Source: Sepiola atlantica (lineage: Eukaryota; Mollusca; Cephalopoda; Sepiida; Sepiolidae). Taken from it: a DNA stretch of 64,000 nt. The number at the start of each line of letters is the position of its first letter. Positions within the stretch are counted from its first letter, which is position 1. This document shows, in pieces, positions 23,096-34,951 of the stretch. The notes below the pieces were generated by a model that saw only the letters and a list, made by a program, of their open reading frames with translations, was not told where the DNA came from and did not search any database. The position numbers were made by a program, and so were the translations under genes. Where the stretch lies: contig CAUVYP010000244.1 in assembly GCA_963556195.1 (NCBI GenBank), positions 2,170,001 to 2,234,000 on the forward strand, read 5' to 3'.

Positions 23096-24583
23096 TTTAG
23101 CGCGTTTTAAAGTTGATATCGCTTTTGTTTATAACTTCCACATTTATTCGAATTGTGCCACGAAACTTTGCAGACAGTCGCGGAGACACATTTTCTACTG
23201 AAGTAGCAAGTTTCAGAAGTGCAGCTGTTGTACTGCCGGAGATATGTCGATACAAACTGAATACGCAAAACATCAACAAAATTTAACGCGTTTTAAAGTT
23301 GATATCGCTTTTGTTTATAACTTCCACATTTATTCGAATTGTGCCACGAAACTTTGCAGACAGTCGCGGAGACACATTTTCTACTGAAGTACCAAGTTTC
23401 AGAAGTGCAGCTCTTGTACTGCCGGAGATATGTCGATACAAACTGAATACGCAAAACGCTAACAAAATTTAGCGCGTTTTAAAGTTGATATCGCTTTTGT
23501 TTATAACTTCCACATTTATTCGAATTGTGCAACGAAACTTTGCAGGCAGTCCCGGAGACACATGTTCTACTGAAGTACCAAGTTTCAGAAGTGCAGCTCT
23601 TGTACTGCCGGAGATATGTCGATACAAACTGAATACGCAAAACATCAACACAATTTAGCGCGTTTTAAAGTTGATATCGCTTTTGTTTATAACTTCCACA
23701 TTTATTCGAATTGTGCAACGAAAGGTTGCAGACAGTCGCGGAGACACATTTTCTACTGAAGTACCAAGTTTCAGAAGTGCAGCTCTTGTACTGCCGGAGA
23801 TATATCGATACAAACTGAATACGCAAAACATCAACAAAATTTAGCGCGTTTTAAAGTTGATATCGCTTTTGTTTATAACTTCCACATTTATTCGAATTGT
23901 GCCACGAAACTTTGCAGACAGTCGCGGAGACACATTTTCTACTGAAGTACCAAGTTTCAGAAGTGCAGCTCTTGTACTGCCGGAGATATGTCGATACAAA
24001 CTGAATACGCAAAACGCTAACAAAATTTAGCGCGTTTTAAAGTTGATATCGCTTTTGTTTATAACTTCCACATTTATTCGAATTGTGCAACGAAACTTTG
24101 CAGACAGTCGCGGAGACACATGTTCTACTGAAGTACCAAGTTTCAGAAGTGCAGCTCTTGTACTGCCGGAGATATGTCGATACAAACTGAATACGCAAAA
24201 CATCAACAAAATTTAGCGCGTTTTAAAGTTGATATCGCTTTTGTTTATAACTTCAACATTTATTCGAATTGTGCAACGAAACTTTGCAGACAGTCCTGAA
24301 TAGGCCTCCTCTACTGAAGTACCAAGTTTCAGAAGTGCAGCTCTTGTACAGCCCGAGATATGTCGATACAAACTGAATACGCAAAACATCAACAAGATTT
24401 AGCGCGTTTTAAAGTTGATATCGCTTTTGTTTATAACTTCCACATTTATTCGAATTGTGCAACGAAACTTTGCAGACAGTCGCGGAGACACATGTTCTAC
24501 TGAAGTACGAAGTTTCAGAAGTGCAGCTCTTGTACTGCCGGAGATATGTCGATACAAACTGAATACGCAAAACATCAACAAAA
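23096..24583. repeat. Eight monomers, partly matching 48344-49273
   Basis: 23096 has GTAGCAAG and CTGTTG. 23282 starts TTTAACGCG and ends with the GCT tail. 23468 has GCAGGCAGTCCCGG. 23654 has GAAAGGTTGC and GATATATCG. 23840 has the GCT tail, 24026 is S with ACATGTTC, 24212 is P with GTACAGCCCG, 24398 is S with GTACGAAG. The run 23282-24211 corresponds in order to 48344-49273, about 25 kb away. Confidence 0.8.
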
Positions 24584-24761
24584 TTTAGCGCGTTTTAAAG
24601 TTGATATCGCTTAACATCCACATTTATTCGAATTGTGCAACGAAACTTTGCAGACAGTCTCGAATAGGCCTTTTCTACTGAAGTACCAAGTTTCAGAAGT
24701 GCAGCTCTTGTACTGCCGGATATATGTCGATACAAACTGAATACGCAAAACATCAACAAAA
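24584..24761. repeat. 178-bp monomer with 8-bp deletion, first of six
   Basis: Bases 30-37 of the monomer (TTGTTTAT) are missing, joining CGCTT to AACATCC at 24612/24613; the adjacent T41 is also changed to A. The rest is T-type. The deletion removes most of the AT-rich TTTATAA motif. The same deletion plus substitution occurs at 25878, 27172, 27722, 28830 and 30124, so it arose once and spread with the HOR. Confidence 0.95.
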
Positions 24762-26055
24762 TTTAGCGCGTTTTAAAGTTGATATCGCTTTTGTTTATAA
24801 CTTCCACATTTATTCGAATTGTGCCACGAAACTTTGCAGACAGTCGCGGAGACACATTTTCTACTGAAGTACCAAGTTTCAGAAGTGCAGCTGTGGTACT
24901 GCCGGAGATATGTCGATACAAACTGAATACGCAAAACGCTAACAAAATTTAGCGCGTTTTAAAGTTGATATCGCTTTTGTTCATAACTTCCACATTTATT
25001 CGAATTGTGCAACGAAACTTTGCAGACAGTCGCGGAGACACATGTTCTACTAAAGGACGAAGTTTCAGAAGTGCAGCTCTTGTACTGCTGGAGATATGTC
25101 GATACAAACTGAATACGCAAAACATCAACAAAATTTAGCGCGTTTTAAAGTTGATATCGCTTTTGTTTATAACTTCAGCATTTATTCGAATTGTGCAACA
25201 AAACTTTGCAGACAGTCCTGAATAGGCCTCCTCTACTGAAGTACCAAGTTTCAGAAGTGCAGCTCTTGTACTGCCGGAGATATGTCGATACAAACTGAAT
25301 ACGCAAAACATCAACAAGATTTAGCGCGTTTTAAAGTTGATATCGCTTTTGTTTATAACTTCCACATTTATTCGAATTGTGCAACGAAACTTTGCAGACA
25401 GTCGCGGAGACACATGTTCTACTGAAGTACGAAGTTTCAGAAGTGCAGCTCTTGTACTGCCGGAGATATGTCGATACAAACTGAATACGCAAAACGCTAA
25501 CAAAATTTAGCGCGTTTTAAAGTTGATATCGCTTTTGTTTATAACTTCCACATTTATTCGAATTGTGCAACGAAACTTTGCAGACAGTCGCGGAGACACA
25601 TGTTCTACTGAAGTACCAAGTTTCAGAAGTGCAGCTCTTGTACTGCCGGAGATATGTCGATACAAACTGAATACGCAAAACATCAACAAAATTTAGCGCG
25701 TTTTAAAGTTGATATCGCTTTTGTTTATAACTTCCACATTTATTCGAATTGTGCAACGAAACTTTGCAGACAGTCCTGAATAGGCCTCCTCTACTGAAGT
25801 ACCAAGTTTCAGAAGTGCAGCTCTTGTACTGTCGGAGATATGTCGATACAAACTGAATACGCAAAACATCAACAAAATTTAGCGCGTTTTAAAGTTGATA
25901 TCACTTAACATCCACATTTATTCGAATTGTGCCACGAAACTTTGCAGACAGTCGCGGAGACACATTTTCTACTGAAGTACACAGTTTCAGAAGTGCAGCT
26001 CTTGTACTGCCGGATATATGTCGATACAAACTGAATACGCAAAACATCAACAAAA
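24762..26055. repeat. Seven-monomer segment ending in an 8-bp-deletion monomer (1294 bp)
   Basis: Monomers: S with CTGTGGTAC and GCT tail; S with TAAAGGACG and GTACTGCTGG; P with CTTCAGCATT; S with GTACGAAG and GCT tail; S with ACATGTTC; P; then the 178-bp monomer 25878. Length equals the 7-mer at 26056 and 29008, but the internal order is not the same: it has the extra monomer 24948 and lacks the GTACGAAG monomer directly before the deletion copy. Confidence 0.82.
25878..26055. repeat. 178-bp monomer on an S-type background
   Basis: Carries the CGCTT/AACATCC deletion junction at 25906/25907 but has TGCCACG and an S box, plus GATATCAC and GTACACAG. The other five deletion monomers have T boxes and TGCAACG. 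The deletion and the box have therefore been separated by exchange inside a monomer, between about consensus position 42 and position 64. Confidence 0.88.
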
Positions 26056-27349
26056 TTTAGCGCGTTTTAAAGTTGATATCGCTTTTGTTTATAACTTCCA
26101 CATTTATTCGAATTGTGCCACGAAACTTTGCAGACAGTCGCGGAGACACATTTTCTACTGAAGTACCAAGTTTCAGAAGTGCAGCTGTTGTACTGCCGGA
26201 GATATGTCGATACAAACTGAATACGCAAAACATCAACAAAATTTAGCGCGTTTTAAAGTTGATATCGCTTTTGTTTATAACTTCAGCATTTATTCGAATT
26301 GTGCAACGAAACTTTGCAGACAGTCCTGAATAGGCCTCCTCTACTGAAGTACCAAGTTTCAGAAGTGCAGCTCTTGTACTGCCGGAGATATGTCGATACA
26401 AACTGAATACGCAAAACATCAACAAGATTTAGCGCGTTTTAAAGTTGATATCGCTTTTGTTTATAACTTCCACATTTATTCGAATTGTGCAACGAAACTT
26501 TGCAGACAGTCGCGGAGATACATGTTCTACTGAAGTACCAAGTTTCAGAAGTGCAGCTCTTGTACTGCCGGAGATATGTCGATACAAACTGAATACGCAA
26601 AACGCTAACAAAATTTAGCGCGTTTTAAAGTTGATATCGCTTTTGTTTATAACTTCCACATTTATTCGAATTGTGCAACGAAACTTTGCAGACAGTCGCG
26701 GAGACACATGTTCTACTGAAGTACCAAGTTTCAGAAGTGCAGCTCTTGTACTGCCGGAGATATGTCGATACAAACTGAATACGCAAAACATCAACAAAAT
26801 TTAGCGCGTTTTAAAGTTGATATCGCTTTTGTTTATAACTTCCACATTTATTCGAATTGTGCAACGAAACTTTGCAGACAGTCCTGAATAGGCCTCCTCT
26901 ACTGAAGTACCAAGTTTCAGAAGTGCAGCTCTTGTACTGCCCGAGATATGTCGATACAAACTGAATACGCAAAACATCAACAAGATTTAGCGCGTGTTAA
27001 AGTTGATATCGTTTTTGTTTATAACTTCCACATTTATTCGAATTGTGCAACGAAACTTTGCAGACAGTCGCGGAGACACATGTTCTACTGAAGTACGAAG
27101 TTTCAGAAGTGCAGCTCTTGTACTGCCGGAGATATGTCGATACAAACTGAATACGCAAAACATCAACAAAATTTAGCGCGTTTTAAAGTTGATATCGCTT
27201 AACATCCACATTTATTCGAATTGTGCAACGAAACTTTGCAGACAGTCTCGAATAGGCCTTTTCTACTGAAGTACCAAGTTTCAGAAGTGCAGCTCTTGTA
27301 CTGCCGGAGATATGTCGATACAAACTGAATACGCAAAACATCAACAAAA
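26056..27349. repeat. 7-mer HOR with 178-bp monomer, copy (1294 bp)
   Basis: Order: S with CTGTTG; P with CTTCAGCATT; S with GCT tail; S with ACATGTTC; P with TGCCCGAG; S with GTACGAAG and GCGTGTTAAAG; 178-bp T monomer (27172-27349, junction 27200/27201). The same order is found at 29008-30301. Confidence 0.9.
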
Positions 27350-29007
27350 TTTGGCGCGTTTTAAAGTTGATATCGCTTTTGTTTATAACTTCCACATTTA
27401 TTCGAATTGTGCAACGAAACTTTGCAGACAGTCCTGAATAGGCCTCCTCTACTGAAGTACCAAGTTTCAGAAGTGCAGCTCTTGTACTGTCCGTAATATG
27501 TCGATACAAACTGAATACGCAAAACATCAACAAGATTTAGCGCATTTTAAAGTTGATATCGCTTTTGTTTATAACTTCCACATTTATTCGAATTGTGCAA
27601 CGAAACTTTGCAGACAGTCGCGGAGACACATGTTCTACTGAAGTACGAAGTTTCAGAAGTGCAGCTCTTGTACTGCCGGAGATATGTCGATACAAACTGA
27701 ATACGCAAAACATCAACAAAATTTAGCGCGTTTTAAAGTTGATATCGCTTAACATCCACATTTATTCGAATTGTGCAACGAAACTTTGCAGACAGTCTCG
27801 AATAGGCCTTTTCTACTGAAGTACCAAGTTTCAGAAGTGCAGCTCTTGTACTGCCGGAGATATGTCGATACAAACTGAATACGCAAAACGCTAACAAAAT
27901 TTAGCGCGTTTTAAAGTTGATATCGCTTTTGTTTATAACTTCCACATTTATTCGAATTGTGCAACGAAACTTTGCAGGCAGTCGCGGAGACACGTGTTCT
28001 ACTTAAGTACTAAGTTTCAGAAGTGCAGATTTTGTACAACCGGAGATATTTCGATACAAACTGAATACGCAAAACATCAACAAAATTTAGCGCGTTTTAA
28101 AGTTGATATCGCTTTTGTTTATAACTTCCACATTTATTCGAATTGTGCCACGAAACTTTGCAGACAGTCGCGGAGACACATTTTCTACTGAAGTACCAAG
28201 TTTCAGAAGTGCAGCTCTTGTACTGCCGGATATATGTCGATACAAACTGAATACGCAAAACGCTAACAAAATTTAGCGCGTTTTAAAGTTGATATCGCTT
28301 TTGTTTATAACTTCCACATTTATTCGAATTGTGCAACGAAACTTTGCAGACAGTCGCGGAGACACATGTTCTACTAAAGTACCAAGTTTCAGAAGTGCAG
28401 CTCTTGTACTGCTGGAGATATGTCGATACAAACTGAATACGCAAAACATCAACAAAATTTAGCGCGTTTTAAAGTTGATATCGCTTTTGTTTATAACTTC
28501 AGCATTTATTCGAATTGTGCAACGAAACTTTGCAGACAGTCCTGAATAGGCCTCCTCTACTGAAGTACCAAGTTTCAGAAGTGCAGCTCTTGTACTGCCC
28601 GAGATATGTCGATACAAACTGAATACGCAAAACATCAACAAGATTTAGCGCGTCTTAAAGTTGATATCGCTTTTGTTTATAACTTCCACATTTATTCGAA
28701 TTGTGCAACGAAACTTTGCAGACAGTCGCGGAGACACATGTTCTACTGAAGTACCAAGTTTCAGAAGTGCAGCTCTTGTACTGCCGGAGATATGTCGATA
28801 CAAACTGAATACGCAAAACATCAACAAAATTTAGCGCGTTTTAAAGTTGATATCGCTTAACATCCACATTTATTCGAATTGTGCAACGAAACTTTGCAGA
28901 CAGTCTCGAATAGGCCTTTTCTACTGAAGTACCAAGTTTCAGAAGTGCAGCTCTTGTACTGCCGGATATATGTCGATACAAACTGAATACGCAAAACATC
29001 AACAAAA
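27350..29007. repeat. Nine-monomer insert between 7-mer copies, two of 178 bp
   Basis: 27350-27899 repeats the last three monomers of the preceding 7-mer (P, GTACGAAG, 178-bp), making a 550-bp tandem trimer with 26800-27349. Monomer 27350 begins TTTGGCGCG, which removes the usual TTA at its start. 27722-27899 is a 178-bp monomer with a GCT tail. 27900 resembles monomer H of the 12-mer (ACACGTGTTC, TTTTGTACAACCGG). 28086-28829 resemble later cassette members. 28830-29007 is another 178-bp T monomer (junction 28858/28859). Confidence 0.85.
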
Positions 29008-30301
29008 TTTAGCGCGTTTTAAAGTTGATATCGCTTTTGTTTATAACTTCCACATTTATTCGAATTGTGCAACGAAACTTTGCAGACAGTCGCGGAGACA
29101 CATTTTCTACTGAAGTACCAAGTTTCAGAAGTGCAGCTGTTGTACTGCTGCAGATATGTCGATACAAACTGAATACGCAAAACATCAACAAAATTTAGCG
29201 CGTTTTAAAGTTGATATCGCTTTTGTTTATAACTTCAGCATTTATTCGAATTGTGCAACGAAACTTTGCAGACAGTCCTGAATAGGCCTCCTCTACTGAA
29301 GTACCAAGTTTCAGAAGTGCAGCTCTTGTACTGCCGGAGATATGTCGATACAAACTGAATACGCAAAACATCAACAAGATTTAGCGCGTTTTAAAGTTGA
29401 TATCGCTTTTGTTTATAACTTCCACATTTATTCGAATTGTGCAACGAAACTTTGCAGACAGTCGCGGAGACACATGTTCTACTGAAGTACCAAGTTTCAG
29501 AAGTGCAGCTCTTGTACTGCCGGAGATATGTCGATACAAACTGAATACGCAAAACGCTTACAAAATTTAGCGCGTTTTAAAGTTGATATCGCTTTTGTTT
29601 ATAACTTCCACATTTATTCGAATTGTGCAACGAAACTTTGCAGACAGTCGCGGAGACACATGTTCTACTGAAGTACCAAGTTTCAGAAGTGCAGCTCTTG
29701 TACTGCCGGAGATATGTCGATACAAACTGAATACGCAAAACATCAACAAAATTTAGCGCGTTTTAAAGTTGATATCGCTTTTGTTTATAACTTCCACATT
29801 TATTCGAATTGTGCAACGAAACTTTGCAGACAGTCCTGAATAGGCCTCCTCTACTGAAGTACCAAGTTTCAGAAGTGCAGCTCTTGTACTGCCCGAGATA
29901 TGTCGATACAAACTGAATACGCAAAACACTAACAAGATTTAGCGCGTTTTAAAGTTGATATCGCTTTTGTTTATAACTTCCACATTTATTCGAATTGTGC
30001 AACGAAACTTTGCAGACAGTCGCGGAGACACATGTTCTACTGAAGTACGAAGTTTAAGAAGTGCAGCTCTTGTACTGCCGGAGATATGTCGATACAAACT
30101 GAATACGCAAAACATCAACAAAATTTAGCGCGTTTTAAAGTTGATATCGCTTAACATCCACATTTATTCGAATTGTGCAACGAAACTTTGCAGACAGTCT
30201 CGAATAGGCCTTTTCTACTGAAGTACCAAGTTTCAGAAGTGCAGCTCTTGTACTGCCGGATATATGTCGATACAAACTGAATACGCAAAACATCAACAAA
30301 A
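29008..30301. repeat. 7-mer HOR with 178-bp monomer, further copy (1294 bp)
   Basis: Same order as 26056-27349: CTGTTG S monomer (here with GTACTGCTGCAG), P with CTTCAGCATT, S ending ACGCTTACAAAA (a degraded GCT tail), S with ACATGTTC, P ending ACACTAACAAGA, S with GTACGAAG and TTTAAGAAG, then the 178-bp T monomer 30124-30301 (junction 30152/30153). Confidence 0.9.
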
Positions 30302-31603
30302 TTTAGCGCGTTTTAAAGTTGATATCGCTTTTGTTTATAACTTCCACATTTATTCGAATTGTGCCACGAAACTTTGCAGACAGTCGCGGAGACACATTTT
30401 CTACTGAAGTACCAAGTTTCAGAAGTGCAGCTGTTGTACTGCCGGAGATATGTCGATACAAACTGAATACGCAAAACATCAACAAAATTTAGCGCGTTTT
30501 AAAGTTGATATCGCTTTTGTTTATAACTTCCACATTTATTCGAATTGTGCCACGAAACTTTGCAGACAGTCGCGGAGACACATTTTCTACTGAAGTACCA
30601 AGTTTCAGAAGTGCAGCTCTTGTACTGTCGGAGATATGTCGATACAAACTGAATACGCAAAACGCTAACAAAATTTAGCGCGTGTTAAAGTTGATATCGC
30701 TTTTGTTTATAACTTCCACATTTATTCGAATTGTGCAACGAAACTTTGCAGGCAGTCGCGGAGACACGTGTTCTACTGAAGTACGAAGTTTCAGAAGTGC
30801 AGCTTTTGAACAACCGGAGATATGTCGATACAAACTGAATACGCAAAACATCAACAAAATTTAGCGCGTTTTAAAGTTGATATCGCTTTTGTTTATAACT
30901 TCCACATTTATTCGAATTGTGCAACGAAACTTTGCAGACAGTCTCGAATAGGCCTTTTCTACTAAAGTACCAAGTTTCAGAAGTGCAGCTCTTGTACTGC
31001 CGGAGATATGTCGATACAAACTGAATACGCAAAACGCTAACAAAATTTAGCGCGTTTTAAAGTTGATATCGCTTTTGTTTATAACTTCCACATTTATTCG
31101 AATTGTGCAACGAAACTTTGCAGACAGTCGCGGAGACACATTTTCTACTAAAGTACCAAGTTTCAGAAGTGCAGCTCTTGTACTGCTGGAGATATGTCGA
31201 TACAAACTGAATACGCAAAACATCAACAAAATTTAGCGCGTTTTAAAGTTGATATCGCTTTTGTTTATAACTTCAGCATTTATTCGAATTGTGCAACGAA
31301 ACTTTGCAGACAGTCCATAATAGGCCTCCTCTACTGAAGTACCAAGTTTCAGAAGTGCAGCTCTTGTACTGCCGGAGATATGTCGATACAAACTGAATAC
31401 GCAAAACATCAACAAGATTTAGCGCGTTTTAAAGTTGATATCGCTTTTGTTTATAACTTCCACATTTATTCGAATTGTGCAACGAAACTTTGCAGACAGT
31501 CGCGGAGACACATGTTCTACTGAAGTACCAAGTTTCAGAAGTGCAGCTCTTGTACTGCCGGAGATATGTCGATACAAACTGAATACGCAAAACATCAACA
31601 AAA
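30302..31603. repeat. F-L cassette, stand-alone copy (7 monomers)
   Basis: Seven monomers in the order later called F to L in the 12-mer: F (S, CTGTTG), G (S, GCT tail), H (GCAGGCAGTCGCGG, ACACGTGTTC, AGCTTTTGAACAACCGG), I (T, TACTAAAG, GCT tail), J (S, TACTAAAG, CTGCTGGAG), K (CCATAATAGGCC, CTTCAGCATT), L (S, ACATGTTC). It is not flanked by the A-E cassette here. Confidence 0.88.
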
Positions 31604-32533
31604 TTTCGCGCGTTTTAAAGTTGATATCGCTTTTGTTTATAACTTCCACATTTATTCGAATTGTGCAACGAAACTTTGCAGACAGTCCTGAATAGGCCTC
31701 CTCTACTGAAGTACCAAGTTTCAGAAGTGCAGCTCTTGTACTGCCGGAGATATGTCGATACAAACTGAATACGCAAAACATCAACAAGATTTAGCGCGTT
31801 TTAAAGTTGATATCGCTTTTGTTTATAACTTCCACATTTATTCGAATTGTGCAACGAAACTTTGCAGACAGTCGCGGAGACACATGTTCTACTGAAGTAC
31901 CAAGTTTCAGAAGTGCAGCTCTTGTACTCCCGGAGATATGTCGATACAAACTGAATACGCAAAACATCAACAAAATTTAGCGCGTTTTAAAGTTGATATC
32001 GCTTTTGTTTATAACTTCCACATTTATTCGAATTGTGCAACGAAACTTTGCAGACAGTCTCGAATAGGCCTTTTCTACTGAAGTACCAAGTTTCAGAAGT
32101 GCAGCTCTTGTACTGCCGGATATATGTCGATACAAACTGAATACGCAAAACATCAACAAAATTTAGCGCGTTTTAAAGTTGATATCGCTTTTGTTTATAA
32201 CTTCCACATTTATTCGAATTGTGCCACGAAACTTTGCAGACAGTCGCGGAGACACATTTTCTACTGAAGTACCAAGTTTCAGAAGTGCAGCTCTTGTACT
32301 GCCGGAGATATGTCGATACAAACTGAATACGCAAAACGCTAACAAAATTTAGCGCGTTTTAAAGTTGATATCGCTTTTGTTTATACCTTCCACATTTATT
32401 CGAATTGTGCAACGAAACTTTGCAGGCAGTCGCGGAGACACATGTTCTACTGAAGTACCAAGTTTCAGAAGTGCAGCTCTTGTACTGCCGGAGATATGTC
32501 GATACAAACTGAATACGCAAAACATCAACACAA
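31604..32533. repeat. Five monomers matching 47600-48715
   Basis: 31604 is P and starts TTTCGCGCG, which removes the usual TTA at its start. 31790 has GTACTCCCGG, 31976 is T with GGATATATG, 32162 is S with GCT tail, 32348 has TTTATACCTTCC and GCAGGCAGTC. The same marked monomers occur in the same order at 47600-48715, with one extra monomer (48158) there. Confidence 0.85.
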
Positions 32534-34207
32534 TTTAGCGCGTTTTAAAGTTGATATCGCTTTTGTTTATAACTTCACCATTTATTCGAATTGTGCAACG
32601 AAACTTTGCAGACAGTCCTGAATAGGCCTCCTCTACTGAAGTACCAAGTTTCAGGAGTGCAGCTCTTGTACTGCCCGAGATATGTCGATACAAACTGAAT
32701 ACGCAAAACATCAACAAGATTTAGCGCGTTTTAAAGTTGATATCGCTTTTGTTTATAACTTCCACATTTATTCGAATTGTGCAACGAAACTTTGCAGACA
32801 GTCGCGGAGACACATGTTCTACTGAAGTACGAAGTTTCAGAAGTGCAGCTCTTGTACTGCCCGAGATATTTCGATGCAAACTGAATACGCAAAACATCAA
32901 CAAGATTTAGCGCGTTTTAAAGTTGATATCACTTTTGTTTATAACTTCCACATTTATTCGAATTGTGCAACGAAACTTTGCAGACAGTCGCGGAGACACA
33001 TGTTCTACTGAAGTACCAAGTTTAAGAAGTGCAGCTCTTGTACTGCCGGAGATATGTCGATACAAACTGAATACGCAAAACATCAACAAAATTTAGCGCG
33101 TTTTAAAGTTGATATCGCTTTTGTTTATAACTTCCACATTTATTCGAATTGTGCAACGAAACTTTGCAGACAGTCCTGAATAGGCCTCCTCTACTGAAGT
33201 ACCAAGTTTCAGATGTGCAGCTCTTGTACTGCCTGAGATATGTCGATACAAACTGAATACGCAAAACATCAACAAGATTTAGCGCGTTTTAAAGTTGATA
33301 TCGCTTTTGTTTATAACTTCCACATTTATTCGAATTGTGCAACGAAACTTTGCAGACAGTCGCGGAGACACATGTTCTACTGAAGTACGAAGTTTCAGAA
33401 GTGCAGCTCTTGTACTGCCCGAGATATTTCGATGCAAACTGAATACGCAAAACATCAACAAGATTTAGCGCGTTTTAAAGTTGATATCACTTTTGTTTAT
33501 AACTTCCACATTTATTCGAATTGTGCAACGAAACTTTGCAGACAGTCGCGGAGACACATGTTCTACTGAAGTACCAAGTTTAAGAAGTGCAGCTCTTGTA
33601 CTGCCGGAGATATGTCGATACAAACTGAATACGCAAAACATCAACAAAATTTAGCGCGTTTTAAAGTTGATATCGCTTTTGTTTATAACTTCCACATTTA
33701 TTCGAATTGTGCAACGAAACTTTGCAGACAGTCCTGAATAGGCCTCCTCTACTGAAGTACCAAGTTTCAGAAGTGCAGCTCTTGTACTGCCCGAGATATG
33801 TCGATACAAACTGAATACGCAAAACATCAACAAGATTTAGCGCGTTTTAAAGTTGATATCGCTTTTGTTTATAACTTCCACATTTATTCGAATTGTGCAA
33901 CGAAACTTTGCAGACAGTCGCGGAGACACATGTTCTACTGAAGTACGAAGTTTCAGAAGTGCAGCTCTTGTACTGCCCGAGATATTTCGATGCAAACTGA
34001 ATACGCAAAATATCAACAAGATTTAGCGCGTTTTAAAGTTGATATCACTTTTGTTTATAACTTCCACATTTATTCGAATTGTGCAACGAAACTTTGCAGA
34101 CAGTCGCGGAGACACATGTTCTACTGAAGTACACAGTTTAAGAAGTGCAGCTCTTGTACTGCCGGAGATATGTCGATACAAACTGAATACGCAAAACATC
34201 AACAAAA
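32534..34207. repeat. 558-bp trimer in three copies
   Basis: Trimer: P monomer ending ACAAGA; S monomer with GTACGAAG and CCGAGATATTTCGATGC; S monomer with GATATCAC and TTTAAGAAG. Copies start at 32534, 33092 and 33650. The first P copy has CTTCACCATT; the second has CAGATGTGCAG; the third S copy has GTACACAG. Copies two and three also form the start of the 10-mer below. Confidence 0.87.
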
Positions 34208-34951
34208 TTTAGCGCGTTTTAAAGTTGATATCGCTTTTGTTTATAACTTCCACATTTAATCGAATGGTGCAACGAAACTTTGCAGGCAGTCGCGGAGACA
34301 CGTGTTCTACTGAAGTACCAAGTCTCAGAAGTGCAGCTCTTGTACTGCCCGAGATATTTCGATGCAAACTGAATACGCAAAACATCAACAAGATTTAGCG
34401 CGTTTTAAAGTTGATATCACTTTTGTTTATAACTTCCACATTTATTCGAATTGTGCAACGAAACTTTGCAGACAGTCGCGGAGACACATGTTCTACTGAA
34501 GTACCAAGTTTAAGAAGTGCAGCTCTTGTACTGCCGGAGATATGTCGATACAAACTGAATACGCAAAACATCAACAAAATTTAGCGCGTTTTAAAGTTGA
34601 TATCGCTTTTGTTTATAACTTCCACATTTATTCGAATTGTGCCACGAAACTTTGCAGACAGTCGCGGAGACACATTTTCTACTGAAGTACCAAGTTTCAG
34701 AAGTGCAGCTGTTGTACTGCCGGAGATATGTCGATACAAACTGAATACGCAAAACGCTAACAAAATTTAGCGCGTTTTAAAGTTGATATCGCTTTTGTTT
34801 ATAACTTCCACATTTAATCGAATGGTGCAACGAAACTTTGCAGGCAGTCGCGGAGACACGTGTTCTACTGAAGTACCAAGTCTCAGAAGTGCAGCTCTTG
34901 TACTGCCGGAGATATGTCGATACAAACTGAATACGCAAAACATCAACAAAA
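33092..34951. repeat. 10-mer HOR (1860 bp), copy 1
   Basis: Two of the trimers above followed by four monomers: one with TTTAATCGAATGG, ACACGTGTTC and CAAGTCTCAG (34208), one with GATATCAC (34394), S with CTGTTG and GCT tail (34580), and another TTTAATCGAATGG monomer (34766). The same order follows from 34952. Confidence 0.9.
34298..34305. repeat. ACACGTGT palindrome in GAGACACGTGTTC box sub-variant
   Basis: One substitution in the S box (ACACATGT to ACACGTGT) gives a perfect 8-bp palindrome containing CACGTG. It recurs in two monomer subtypes: those with TTTAATCGAATGG (B of the 12-mer) and those with TTTTGTACAACCGG (H). CACGTG is the E-box core bound by many bHLH proteins, but binding here is not implied. 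Confidence 0.75.
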
